Shown here piece by piece: positions 22,568 to 33,410 of a stretch of DNA of 64,000 nt. The DNA is taken from contig NZ_CP042434.1 of NCBI RefSeq assembly GCF_007971385.1, positions 5,332,001 to 5,396,000 on the forward strand, given 5' to 3'. The DNA is from Arachidicoccus ginsenosidivorans. Its GTDB lineage: Bacteria; Bacteroidota; Bacteroidia; Chitinophagales; Chitinophagaceae. The translations under genes were made by a program, and so were the position numbers. Under the pieces are notes generated by a model. The model was not told the DNA's origin. It searched no databases and saw nothing but the letters and a program-made list of their open reading frames with translations. Each line of letters begins with the position of its first letter. Position 1 is the first letter of the stretch.

Positions 22568-22710
22568 TTTTGGACAAAAATAAAGCAACATAACCGTCCA
22601 AAATCTTATAAAATATTCTATTCTGGACACGCATAAAGATATATATCTGTCCAAAATCATCAAAATTTCCATAATTTGGACAAATATAACAATTCATAAT
22701 CGTCCAAATT
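22568..22710. repeat. Alternating inverted TTTTGGAC/GTCCAAAA array upstream of ATPase gene
   Basis: Six copies of an octamer alternate in orientation: TTTTGGAC-like at about 22568, 22622 and 22674, and GTCCAAAA-like at 22596, 22650 and 22701. Copies in the same orientation repeat every 52-54 bases, so this is three ~53-base units each carrying an inverted pair. It begins 40 bases before the ATPase start on the other strand and may be an operator or iteron cluster. Confidence 0.65.
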
Positions 22711-23254
22711 GTTCAAAAAAGGATACATTATAAATAATTATTATTATAACATATGTATATTCCACATTATTAAAACTTAATACATATTTCATATTTACAT
22801 TTTGTAAATATTAAATTCCTTATTTGCAATATTAAATTTTGTGCTGATTTTCAATTCAGCTAGGGTCAAATTTTTTAAATTATTTTCAAAAAAGTACCTG
22901 AGATATGACCTTCCAAGTGCTTTTTGTTTGCTGTAAAGACAATTAGTGTGACTTTATGATTAACACCGCTAACTTCACATTTTGAAATTCATTCAGCTTT
23001 TTTAAATAAGCTTAACCCCAATAAAGGACACGATATATTGATAATTATTAATACATAATTGTCAATTTGATTTGTAGAATATGTAATTTATGGCGTACAT
23101 TTATTAAGGCAAATTGCATTTTATTATCATTAGCCATCTCAGTTTCTGCGTTGGAAAGTAGGTATACTACCAATTTGCCTCATAACATAAGCAACAAGAT
23201 TTGTAATAGCTGTTTTTCATTAATACCAGCTATTACCACTTAAAATAGACCAAA
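22711..23254. other. Very AT-rich intergenic region
   Basis: About 540 bases, strongly AT-rich, between the repeat array and the DUF4011 gene. No ORF or RNA recognised; presumably contains the promoter of the downstream gene. Confidence 0.45.
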
Positions 23255-26200
23255 ATGTCCATGTCCAGTCATGTAAATGAGAAAACCGAAGCACCAATTG
23301 TTTTTGATTACCTTCCTTCCGTAAATTATGCACTTTACCAAAATCATGTTCCTATCATCAGATATTTGTCTGTTAGTAATACCACAGATACCCTGTGGAA
23401 TAATCTCACTGTCAAAATTGAACCATCGGATGATTTTGCAGAAATAATAGAACTTCATAGTGAACAATTACTTCCAGGAAGCACCTTCCAACCGGAAATC
23501 ATTTTACTTAAGCTTAAGCCTATTTTTATTTATAGTCTAACGGAAAAAATGGCCGCTTCTTTAAAGTTGTCTGTCTTGGCAGATGAAACGGCCGTTTATA
23601 CAGCGGATTACGACATTGAGCTATTGGCCTATGATCAATGGTTAGGGAAAAGCATCCTCCCGGAAATGCTGTCGGCTTTTGTAATGCCCAATTTACCCGA
23701 ACTAGTCCCTATCCTAAAGGCTGCTGCCGGGATACTTGGAAAATGGACCGACAATTCTGCGCTCAATGACTATCAAAGTCAGAATCCTGATCGTGTAAAA
23801 AGCAATTGGCAGCGCTATATGCTGTTATTAAGGAGAAAAAAATAACGTATTGTAGTGTGCCTGCCAGTTTTGGCGGTGCAGGGCAGCGGGTCAGGCTGGT
23901 GGATACGTTGCTGGCCACCAGCATGGGAAATTGTCTGGACATGTCCTTGCTCTATGCATCCTGCCTGGAGGCAATGGGGCTTTACCCCATACTGGTACTC
24001 ATTAAAGGGCATGCCTTTGTAGGTGCATGGCTGGTGGAAGACACGTTCCCGGATGCAGTAAATGATGATCCTTCATTGCTCACAAAAGAATGGCCAGTGG
24101 GATTAACGAAATTCTGCTTATTGAAGCCACTGCTATGAATGAGGGGCAGCAGGCCAATTTTGATGAAGCGATACTGCTGGCTAGTAATCATATGGCCAAT
24201 CTCAGGGATTTTGATTATTTTATTGATGTACACCGGAGCCGCTTCAGTGGTATAAGGCCGTTGCCGCTAAGAAAAAAAATAGGTAATGAGTGGCAAATGA
24301 TCGATCCTGAAATACGGGTATCCAAAACGAGAATTTAAACAACCCGTCAACTTTAGAGCAAAGCGTTAAATTAACCCATGTCAAGGAAATTCATTTTGGG
24401 AAGCAACAGTTATGGGAAAGGAAACTTTTAGACTTAAGCCTTCGCAATAACTTACTCAATCTGCGTATTACCAAGACGTCACTGCAATTCATCCCAGTGC
24501 CACCTAACGAATTAGAGGACGGCATGGCTAGTGGGGATGAGTTTCAAATTCTGGCAAAACCTAATGACTGGGATAATCCGCTGCGCAGTGCTGGCGTGTA
24601 TCAGTCTTTGAACAGTCAGGACCCTATGCTTAAATTAGTAAGAGAAGAACTAAAGCTTAAGCGACTTCGGGTTTATGTATCGGAAGAAAACCTTTATGCC
24701 GGGTTAACTGCGCTATACCGTAGTGCCCGACAAGCCATGGAGGAAAATGGTGCAAATACCCTATATCTGGCAATCGGCCTCTTGCGTTGGTATGAAACCC
24801 CTTCCAGTGAACGACCTAGATTTGCTCCTATCCTACTGATGCCTGTAGAAATTATCCGTAAATCTGTTAAAAAAGGCTTCATTATCCGAAGCCGCGAAGA
24901 GGATACGGTGCTCAACATTACGTTATTGGAGAAACTCAGGCAGGATTTTGGACTGTCCCTATCTGGACTCGACCCTTTACCTAGAGATGAGAGCGGGGTT
25001 GATGTAAAACTAATTTTTAATATCCTCAGACAAGCTGTCATGTCCATACCCCGCTGGGATGTAGAAGAGCAAATATTTTTGGGTACTTTCTCTTTCAGTA
25101 AATTTATCATGTGGAACGATATCCATTCCAATGCTGATAAAATGAGAGAAAATCCCATTGTTGAGGGGCTGACAAAAGGCCATTTAAAGGAGCCACTTGA
25201 ATATATTCATGAAGAACTACTTGATAATAAATACGGTTATGAATATCTTTTGCTCCCAATAAATGCGGATGCAACTCAGTTGCGAGCCATTAGCGCAGCA
25301 ACAGCTGGAAACAGCTTCGTCTTACATGGCCCTCCAGGTACCGGCAAGTCCCAGACAATTACCAATATTATTGCCAACAGCCTATACCAGGGTAAACGCG
25401 TACTATTTGTAGCGGAGAAAATGGCTGCCTTATCTGTTGTACAGTCCCGTCTTGCCGCAATCGGTCTAGGGCCTTTCTGCCTAGAGTTGCATTCTAATAA
25501 AGCCAGGAAATCAGAAGTGTTGGCCCAACTGCAAAAGACGATGGATATACTCCACACGCAAGCACCGGAAAGTTTTAAATCAGAGGCGGAAAGGCTTGGA
25601 AGATTGCGCGAGGTACTCAATCAGTATGTGGACGCTTTACATAAAAAACAAACTTATGGATACAGCCTTTATGAGTTATTCAACGAATATATGCAGTATC
25701 CTGAGACAAAAGACGATATTGCCTTTTCTGGGCAAGCGTTAAGCACCCTGGATAGGGAAAAGCGCAATCAGTGGACTGCTGTGGTAGAAGAATTGCAAAT
25801 AGCTGCAGGCCTGTGTGGAGGCGCAGCCAAAAGTAATCCACTATATGGATTGGCGCCAGACCAGTATAGTCACCAGCAAAAGGAGCAGACTCGGCAGGAA
25901 CTGGGATTATTTGTTGAGACCAGAGGGAAGCTCAATGAATTACTGCAACAAGTCACCCAACGGCTAGATTTACCAGATGATGACTGGTCAAGCGAGCAAT
26001 TGGATAAGCTCCGGGAGCTTATCCAATACATTGTCCAGTTACCAGATATACCAGAAAGCTTTTTTCAGACCAAAGATCTAGCAGCATTTGAAAAAGTAAT
26101 CACTCCTTTGATTAGTGCCGGGCAATTGCGGGATAAAATAAGTAGTGAACTCAGTCAAAAATTCCAGGCCTCGCTATTAACAGCTCCGGCTGGAGAACTG

Positions 26201-29200
26201 CTCACTGAGTGGAATCTGACCAAGGCAAAATGGCTGTTGCCTAGGTATTTTGGCCAGAAAAAAATAAAGCGTCAATTATATGCTTACCTGAAAACAGGTG
26301 TTATTCAAAACCAGGAAGTACCACAAATCCTACTGGATACACTTACCTATCAGGAAAACGAGGCTGTCTTAGCAACCCACAATGCCTATTTGGAAGAAAC
26401 GCTTGGGCGTTTCTGGAACAATGGCCATCCTGTATGGAACCAGCTTGAACAAGGGCTATCGGGGGTAAAAACCTTAAATAGTCTCATTTTGCCCTTTAGC
26501 AAGGGGCCAGACGACTTGTATAAAGCTTGTCAGGCAACCAGTCAGCTCTTTCAAAACGGCCGCGCTGCTTTTCAAAATAAGAAGGCTGCTTTATTACAAT
26601 CTTTGGTGCAGGTAATCCAAAACGAAAAGGTGCAGCGACATGGCCTGGAAAAAGCATTAGGTGCTCCCCTGCCATTTAATCGAAAAAGCAATAGAGACCC
26701 GGGACTTGAACAGGCCTACTTATGGCTTACGCACTTGGATGGGCTTAAAAACTGGTTTAATTGGACTCAGGTGCGCAAAAAAGCACTGGAGGTACACTTG
26801 GACAGTCTTATAGCTGCTTATGAGGCAGAAGCATTTAATACCGATCAAATGCTTGACTGTTTTAAAAAGAGTCTGGTACGCAGCCTTGCCTCCCAAATTA
26901 TTAGTGTAAATCCATCCCTATCTGCTTTTAATGGGCAATATTTTAATGCACAGATAGCTAAATTCCAGGAGCTTACCAGTACATTTACGAAGCTTACGCA
27001 GCAGATGTTATATGCAAAACTAGCCTCACGTGTGCCATTTTTTTCCCAGGGAGCAGTAGCAACTTCCGAGACAGGTATCCTACAAAAGGCGATCAAAAGT
27101 AAAGGTAGGGGGATGTCTATTCGTCAGCTCTTCAATCACATTCCCCATCTACTACCCCGAATGATGCCCTGCATGCTTATGAGTCCTATATCTGTGGCAC
27201 AGTATCTAGATATTAATAGTGAGCCCTTTGATTTGGTGCTCTTTGATGAGGCTTCACAGATGCCAACCAGCGAAGCGGTTGGCACCATTGCCAGAGGAAA
27301 AAGTCTTATCGTTGTGGGAGATCCAAAGCAGATGCCCCCTACCAGTTTCTTTTCTTCCGTGCATTTTGATGAAGAAGATTTTAATGAAGACCTGGAAAGC
27401 ATCCTGGATGACTGTCAGGCACTTTCCGTACCCAGTAGACAATTACAATGGCATTACCGTAGCCAGCATGAAAGTCTTATCGCTTTTAGCAATGCCAAAT
27501 ATTATGACAATAGCCTGTATACATTTCCTTCACCAGATGATCTGGCAACCAGGGTCCATTATGTCCCAGTTAAAGGCGTTTATGATAAAGGAAAAACCAG
27601 GCAAAACAGGGCCGAGGCTGAGGCTATTGTTAAAGAAATAGTCAGACTGCTTTCTCTGCCCGAGGGGGACAGGAAAAGTATCGGGGTGGTAACTTTTAGT
27701 TCTGTACAACAAGCCCTCATAGAAGACTTATTAAATGACGAGTTTGAGCGCAAACCGGAGCTTGAGGAAATCAATAATACTACAGGTGAGCCGTTGTTTA
27801 TAAAAAATCTGGAAAATGTCCAGGGAGATGAACGAGATATTATTCTTTTTTCCGTTTGTTATGGGCCAGATGACTCAGGGCAGGTCTCGCTTAATTTTGG
27901 GCCACTCAACCGTGATGGAGGTTGGCGTAGACTAAATGTTGCGGTTTCCAGGGCTCGGTACCTTATGAAAATATATGCCACGCTTCGAGCCGACCAAATT
28001 GATCTAAGTCGCACACGCTCTGAAGGTGTGGCGGGACTAAAGGCGTTTCTGGCTTTTGCCGAAAAAGGTAAAATTGCCTTGCCTTCCACACATACGTCCA
28101 TGGAAAATAAGGTTACACAGGCCTCCATGGAAATAACAGTGGCAACCTTTCTAAGGTCGAAAGGATACCAGGTTGATACCAATATTGGCTGTTCTGGCTA
28201 TCATATTGATATGGCTGTTATTCACCCGGATAAACCAAAACAGTATCTGATCGGGGTCTTGTTTGACGGCTATAATTATCTGTCCGGGCAAAGTGCCCGG
28301 GACAGAAATGTCGTTCAAACCTCTGTCTTAAAATTATTAGGCTGGAAATTATTTAGAATCTGGGCGCTAGACTTATGGGAAAACAAGGATGAAGTATTGC
28401 AAGCTTTACTGGACTATCTGGAGCAGCAAAAAATGCTTAGCCTGAAGGGGGAAAATTCAGATGCTGGGGAAGTTGAAGACGCAGCGGTAATTGACGATAA
28501 AACTCAAAAAGTAGTTGGAGATTGTAATGATGGCTATATTAATACTCATGACACATCACCAGACATACCTCCTCTAATAGCAGCGACTGATTCAAAAACA
28601 ATAACAGGCGAAAAAAATCTGGCCTTAAGTCAGGAACTGGAAGACGTAACCTCTTATAATAAGCTCGCAACGGCCAGTGAATCGCAGATTCTTGATTCTG
28701 TATCCCTTTCAGAAACGCAAGATCCATTACACGCAGTGTATAATATAGCTGAATTGCCGGTCATGACAGGGCTTACTTACGAAGACTTTCTGGCTTATAA
28801 CAGCACGACCGTTTTAATGGAACAAATCAAAGCGGTAATTGACTGTGAAGCGCCAGTTATGCAATCCCTATTATGTCGCCGGGTGTTAGCTGCTTGGGGG
28901 ATCAAAAAAATGGGGGTACGTATTCAAGCCAGGTTAAATCAGGTATTAGACGATATGGACTTGGAAGCTTCCCAGGACCAGGATGGGAATACTTGTTTTT
29001 GGAAAAAAGAAACTATCCCAGGAAAGTATTCCGATTTTCGGATACCAGCTGGGGAAGCGGGACGCCGCAGTGCTGAAGATCTACCGCCTTTTGAAGTAGC
29101 CAATGCCGTTCATGAAATCCTTAGAACACAGATAAGTATGCCGGAAGACGATCTTGTGCGAGAGACTGCTAAGTTATTTCAATATGGCCGAGTGGGTGGT

Positions 29201-29290
29201 AATGTAGAACATGCAATGCAACTTGGAATAAAAGAAGCTACGCTGCAGGGAAAGGTAAAAACTGAGAATGGGCGGATAGTGATTTGTTAA
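23255..29290 (+). CDS. DUF4011/SF1 helicase/REase-like/DUF3320 giant protein, frameshifted in N-terminal part
   Basis: Adding one base near 23818, 24092 and 24332 joins all frames into ~2010 residues. Order: N-terminal beta region; a transglutaminase-like segment (SMGNCLDMSLLYASCLEAMG, then IKGHAFVGAW, supplying Cys and His); DUF4011 region beginning LWERKLLDLSLRNNLLNLR; SF1 helicase with Walker A GPPGTGKS (residue ~278 counted from 24497), DEAD-like LVLFDEASQMPTSEA, GDPKQMPP, VQGDERD and RRLNVAVSRAR; a nuclease-fold domain of the MTES_1575/Vsr-like type (SGYHIDMAVIHP, VLFDGYNY, ARDRN, LGWKLFRIWALDLW); and C-terminal DUF3320. Such proteins occur in defence-type regions, but a role here is inference. 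The usual I-E-C-D-G of the nuclease core reads V-L-F-D-G, so catalysis may be altered. Confidence 0.85.
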
Positions 29291-29514
29291 GACCTAAAAT
29301 AATTTAAAACAAAATCAAAATAAACACTTCTAGGCGCAAATCATGATAATTTATAATGGAAATATCAGGATAATGTTTGAGTGACAAACATCATATTAGT
29401 GATCTTTGTTAATAAAAACACTCCGATCCCTCCAATCCTATATCCTTTTACCATTCTCATCTATACACTGCAAATTGATCAATATAGCCACGATAGGCGA
29501 ATTAGTATGCCCTC

Positions 29515-29745
29515 CTATAACTTTTTAACCACCGAAGTATTTATAAATTCTTGTGTGCAATAGACTTTCCAGAGGTCTTCAATATTTAACGTCCACTCGG
29601 TTTGAGGGCCTTCCCTATAGAAATGGAGCTTATCACCTTCTATCCTAAAACCAGAATAAAAAGCTTTCTTTGTCTTACTAGCAATTCTTTTCCCGCTTTC
29701 CCTTAATGCATAAACCATTTCAAGAAATTCATTTTTTGATTTCAT
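29515..29745 (-). CDS. Small conserved-looking hypothetical protein
   Basis: Starting at ATG 29745 (MKSKNEFLEMVYAL) gives 76 residues, preferred over the upstream in-frame codon because the extra residues are not protein-like. Charged, amphipathic, no signal peptide or membrane segment. KLHFYREGPQTEWTLNIEDLWKVYC suggests a compact alpha/beta domain. I do not recognise a family. It stands alone between AT-rich stretches. Confidence 0.5.
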   Translation of the reverse strand: MKSKNEFLEMVYALRESGKRIASKTKKAFYSGFRIEGDKLHFYREGPQTEWTLNIEDLWKVYCTQEFINTSVVKKL

Positions 29746-29784
29746 AGTCCTAGTGAGTTTAAATAACACCTCTCTAAGATACAA

Positions 29785-30414
29785 TTATCATTTTAAAAAA
29801 AGCACCAAGCCCCACAAGAAATACATCATTTAAAACTAATTCAATGCCAAATAACATAATTAAAATCCCAAGTTAGATATTTTAATAACCAATTTCAAGG
29901 TTTAAGATTGTGAGAATTTATGCTGTATATCAACCATTAAAATATCGCTCTTGCTGTCTTATAGTCTTAATGCGGGGATAGCGGTAATTACGTCCTGTAA
30001 CAAAAGCAATCTAAATACGTATGTATATTTTGGTTTTACCTTAAATAAGCCACTGATTTTTGAATTGAATATGCAATATTTAAACGTTCCTTGAGGTGTG
30101 TCAAAAACAAAATACGGCTAATATTGATTTTCTCAATTCACCTTTTAATAGTACGAACTATATTTTTCGTCCAAAATGACAACAAACCTTTCGTATCCAG
30201 TTTCCTTTTATTCAAATGGACATCTTTCATATCATCTTTTGCACTTGATCATTAAATGCCAGATCAATTTACAAAATTTAAATTATTCCTTATTAAATGG
30301 GAATAAAACCCTTTAAAAACGCCTGCAAAACCAAGTAGAAATTAAACGATCAATAAGGATTGCACCAGATCTTTTTCTTATAAGCCATATACAAATTTGA
30401 TCTAAATTTACAAA
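29785..30414. other. AT-rich gap without genes
   Basis: About 630 bases with no supported ORF, RNA or repeat. Confidence 0.45.
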
Positions 30415-31131
30415 TCACATCAAGGCACTACGTCCACCATCCAATAAGTAGGTAGTTCCACTGGCAAAACAGCTATAATCACTCGCCAGAAATACACACC
30501 AGGCACCTACTTCGTCTGGCGTCCCGATGCGACCTACCGGATGGGAGCGGATCGTATCTTTTCTGGCCTGCTCGCTATCCTCAAAACTGTCAAACCATTT
30601 TTGATTCCCTGGAGTATCTATAAAGCCAGGCGCAAGCCCCACTGTTCTAATGGCGGGCCCCCACTCTATGGCGAGCGTCTGGACCAGACTTTTAACGGCT
30701 GACTTTGTGATATTATAAGGAAAACATCCAGGCATCGTTGCATTGCCATGATTGGATCCCATCAAGATGATAACCCCCTTATTCTTTTCTAAGTAGGGTT
30801 TACAATATTTGGCCAATTGCCAGTGAGATTTTAAATTGAGCTGCATATTCTGTTCCCATATATTTTCACTGCACTTGGCAGCACCCTCAAAAAAGTTCGC
30901 ACCTGCACTTGAGACCAGGACATCCAGCCTACCAAAAGTTGATATAATATTTTGTACCAATACTGCTAAGGCCTCCTTATCTGTGACATCACACTGATGA
31001 TACAATACCGGCACTTTATAGATAGTTGAAAGTGCCGTAAAGTCATCATCCTTTGCCCCAAGATCACAACCACAGATCGTAGCCCCCGCCACCGCAAATT
31101 TTCTGGCAATGCCTGCGCCAATACCAGTGGA
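30415..31131 (-). pseudogene. SDR-family dehydrogenase lacking its first residues
   Basis: The frame reads TGIGAGIARKFAVAGATICGCDL upstream of the first ATG, so it continues into the classic Rossmann glycine motif (TG-x-x-x-G-I-G) but is cut at about 31131, where TAA closes it; the initial strand 'KVVVITG' and the start codon are gone. The rest is typical: DVLVSSAGAN, catalytic Ser in LMGSNHG, YNITK (Tyr-x-x-x-Lys) and GRIGTPDEVGAWCVFLASD. In context it could have been the 2-keto-3-deoxy-sugar-acid or sugar dehydrogenase of the fucose-type pathway. The break coincides with the truncation of the divergent AraC gene. Translation from the internal ATG at 31092 would miss the nucleotide-binding strand. 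Confidence 0.8.
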
Positions 31132-31563
31132 GGGTTATCTCAGTTGGTTAGCTTACTGTCCATACTGGATCTCATTTTAAATACCGAGGACTGGCAGTTT
31201 TTATCTGGAGAAAGTTTCTCCAATATCTACAACGAAAAAGATACCAGTCGAATTAACAATGTTTATCATTTTTTAATGCAGCATTTTTCTCGTGATATAT
31301 TACTGGATGAAGTAGCAGCGGTAGCCAATATGGCGCCTACCGCTTTTTGCAGGTATTTTAAAGAGCATACAGGGAAGACCTTTTCTTTATTTTTAAATGA
31401 ACTGAGTATACAGCACGCCTGTAATCTGCTCTTGCATCCTGACAAGTCGATTTCTGAGATCTGTTATGAATGCGGCTATAATAACCTGACTAATTTTAAT
31501 AAGTTTTTCAAAAAAATTGTTCAAAAAACGCCTTCAGCGTATCGACTAAGTTTGAATGAGTAA
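31132..31563 (+). pseudogene. 5'-truncated AraC-family regulator
   Basis: Only the C-terminal ~143 residues of an AraC regulator are present: GLSQLVSLLSILDLIL linker, HTH1 LLDEVAAVANMAPTAFCRYFK and HTH2 ISEICYECGYNNLTNFNKFFKK with TPSAYR. Compared with the full-length paralogue at 4095-4967 about 150 N-terminal sensory residues are missing. No proper start; TTG at 31144 is a chance codon. Head to head with the equally truncated SDR gene, so one deletion removed both 5' ends and the shared promoter. Confidence 0.82.
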
Positions 31564-31848
31564 TTATGCGTAATCAATCAACGTTTCATTCACCTGCTAC
31601 TCAGCATTAAAATTTTCTATAGACTTTATAAATTTTTATAAAATCCATCCTTCATCATTTAAAATAGGCTATTTCTTTTTTTAACCTATACAGTGTATTC
31701 CAAAAATAGATTAGGATAAAATTGCTGGATAATTAATAGGTAAATATGGGCAACCGTCCACCTAATCTATACATGAAGCGCTACTTTTTTTAAGTTTCCG
31801 ACATTTTCTATACGCCAGCTTCTAAATCCATCAAAAAAGGAAGGCATC
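31564..31848. other. Non-coding gap
   Basis: About 285 AT-rich bases, nothing recognised. Confidence 0.35.
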
Positions 31849-32120
31849 TCAGCTAAGCACAACCGGATACCACACCTCATAATAGGTGATTTTGTTCGGA
31901 TCTTTGGTATAATAAATCTGGGTTGTATTCATATCATGGGCTTCACCCCGATCAACGTAGATCCAGACATTCAGATCCGCCTTGTCAGAACTGGCTGGCT
32001 GCCATTTTAAGGTGCCATTCCGGTCACCATCTGTAACTGTTCATCCAAAAAGGCATTATTTTTTAAGGGTGCGCAACCTGATTCGAATACAAAATAAGTT
32101 GGCGCAGATCTTACAAGGGT
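31849..32120 (-). pseudogene. C-terminal remnant of F5/8 type C (discoidin-like) carbohydrate-binding domain
   Basis: On the minus strand two frames joined by one extra G near 32038 read APTYFVFESG, then NNAFLDEQVTDGDRNGT, then WQPASSDKADLNVWIYVD and KITYYEVWYP before TGA. T-DGD-x-x-T-x-W and the following strand pattern are typical of discoidin-like galactose-binding domains appended to Bacteroidota glycosidases. Nothing of a catalytic domain remains upstream, so this is a relic of a lost secreted glycosidase. Confidence 0.5.
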
Positions 32121-32167
32121 TCAAAATCATTCCCATTCTGATAATGTTTTAGCCTATTGAGACCTTG

Positions 32168-32509
32168 TCAATGGCGAGCAAAGGATTGGGAAGTGCCATT
32201 CGGTTTGGGCTGAAAAACGACGTTAAAATTGACTTTAGCATCTAAGGCATCAAACACTTTAAGAATTGTCTCAAATCTGGCGTTTTTTACACTATTTTCA
32301 ATCTTTGATATCTGGGCTTTTTGTACACCAACCAACTCGCCCAATTGCTCCTGGGTAAGATTACGCTCCAGCCGAACTTCCTTTATGGCTTGACCAAGCA
32401 GATCAATCCGTAATTCCTTTTCAAATTCTTCTCTTTTCGCCGTACCATGCTTGCCAATGTGTTTATCGATCATAGCCTCCAGGGGTACTGTCTTAAATTT
32501 ATTTTCCAT
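32168..32509 (-). CDS. XRE-family antitoxin (HigA-like)
   Basis: A 113-residue protein with a Cro/CI helix-turn-helix at residues ~50-85: RNLTQEQLGELVGVQKAQISKIENSVKNARFETILKVFDALDAKV. The N-terminal part (MIDKHIGKHGTAKREEFE) is typical of HigA-like antitoxins encoded after a Gp49/HigB toxin. Its ATG follows the toxin stop by two bases, implying translational coupling. It should neutralise the toxin and repress the pair through the palindrome at 32881-32900. Confidence 0.85.
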   Translation of the reverse strand: MENKFKTVPLEAMIDKHIGKHGTAKREEFEKELRIDLLGQAIKEVRLERNLTQEQLGELVGVQKAQISKIENSVKNARFETILKVFDALDAKVNFNVVFQPKPNGTSQSFARH

Positions 32510-32511
32510 AA

Positions 32512-32858
32512 TTATTTCGTTTTATGTTTATACTCTAGGTATTGTTTTCTGATATCTTCTGCCTTATCAATTTCTTTTTTGGAGTTTTCTTCGTTTTTTT
32601 GTTAATGCCATGTGTGGCAATTACAAGTGTTTGCTCCATTTCATCCTTGTCCCAAAATGCCAATAGCCTATATGCCATTCCATTAAATTGCGTACGAAAT
32701 TCCCAAATATATTCATTTAACTTTTTATACAATTCTTAATCATTAACAACCTGTGACTTTCTAATATTGTAATATATCTTACTTCGTGGTTTATCGTCCA
32801 AATGTTCTAAGAATTCTTGGGCTTCCGGTAAGAATTCTACCTTGAAATTCTGTTCCAT
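32512..32858 (-). pseudogene. HigB/Gp49-like RelE-superfamily toxin, broken
   Basis: From ATG 32858 the frame reads MEQNFKVEFLPEAQEFLEHL, KSQVVND, then an in-frame TAA at about 32744, then ELYKKLNEYIWEFRTQF, AYRLLAFWDKD and ATHGINKKTKKTPK, matching the Gp49-like HigB family throughout. One extra A in an A6 run near 32570 restores EIDKAEDIRKQYLEYK and the stop at 32512, two bases from the antitoxin. The codon at TAA is lysine or glutamine in relatives, so this is a nonsense mutation; the frameshift may be an error. As sequenced the toxin (mRNA interferase) cannot be made whole. Confidence 0.75.
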
Positions 32859-32880
32859 TCAAATTTTCCGCAAAGAAACA

Positions 32881-32900
32881 TGTTTCCTTATTAGGAAACA
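32881..32900. promoter_or_regulatory. Operator palindrome of the HigBA-like operon
   Basis: TGTTTCCT-TATT-AGGAAACA is a perfect inverted repeat (8-base arms) 22 bases upstream of the toxin start codon. Related half-sites (TTTCCTAA near 32928, TTAGGAAA near 32990) lie further upstream. This is the expected location for autoregulation by the XRE antitoxin. Confidence 0.7.
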
Positions 32901-33410
32901 ATTTAATTTTAGAAAAAAGCACTTATTTCCTAAACAATAGCCATTTCGCACATATAATAGGTAAATTTTACTCAACAAAGTGGTTAAATTTAGGAAATTA
33001 ATTAAAAAACCATACTTCGCTATAATAATAAGGTAGTTATGGGTGATTTTTTTCAGGATTGAGACATTTTTGTTTTACAAGTAACTGACAAACAATGCCC
33101 AAATTTTTCAAATGAAGCCGTTGCTGCCATCGCAGCGCTTTATTAAATTTAAAGGGAATGGTCACCTTTATATTCTCCCTCTTTCCCACCCGGACTGCAT
33201 CTTGAGGCAGAAGCAAGGTGTTACTCCAAAAAGAGCGCTTAATCGCGAACATAAAAACAGCAAAAAATGATTTAAAAAGGCGTTAATTTAAGAAGCAACC
33301 TTTATCAGTAGGCTGTAAGATCGCAGCTGAAATTCTAATTGGAATTACGACTGCCGACTTTCAACGATCAAACATGAGGATTATTTATAGGCTACCATGC
33401 TTTTACTCGA
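32901..33410. other. Intergenic region between TA module and mannosidase
   Basis: About 510 bases. Contains extra half-sites of the TA palindrome. A 71-codon minus-strand ORF (33037-33252) shows no recognisable domain and no clear ribosome site, so it is not called. Confidence 0.4.

Noticed and set aside
22568..22710. Possible CRISPR array
   Set aside because: Repeats are only 8 bases, alternate in orientation and number three units; no cas genes in the window.
33037..33252. 71-codon minus-strand ORF
   Set aside because: No recognisable domain, no signal or ribosome site, and composition not clearly coding; left as intergenic.
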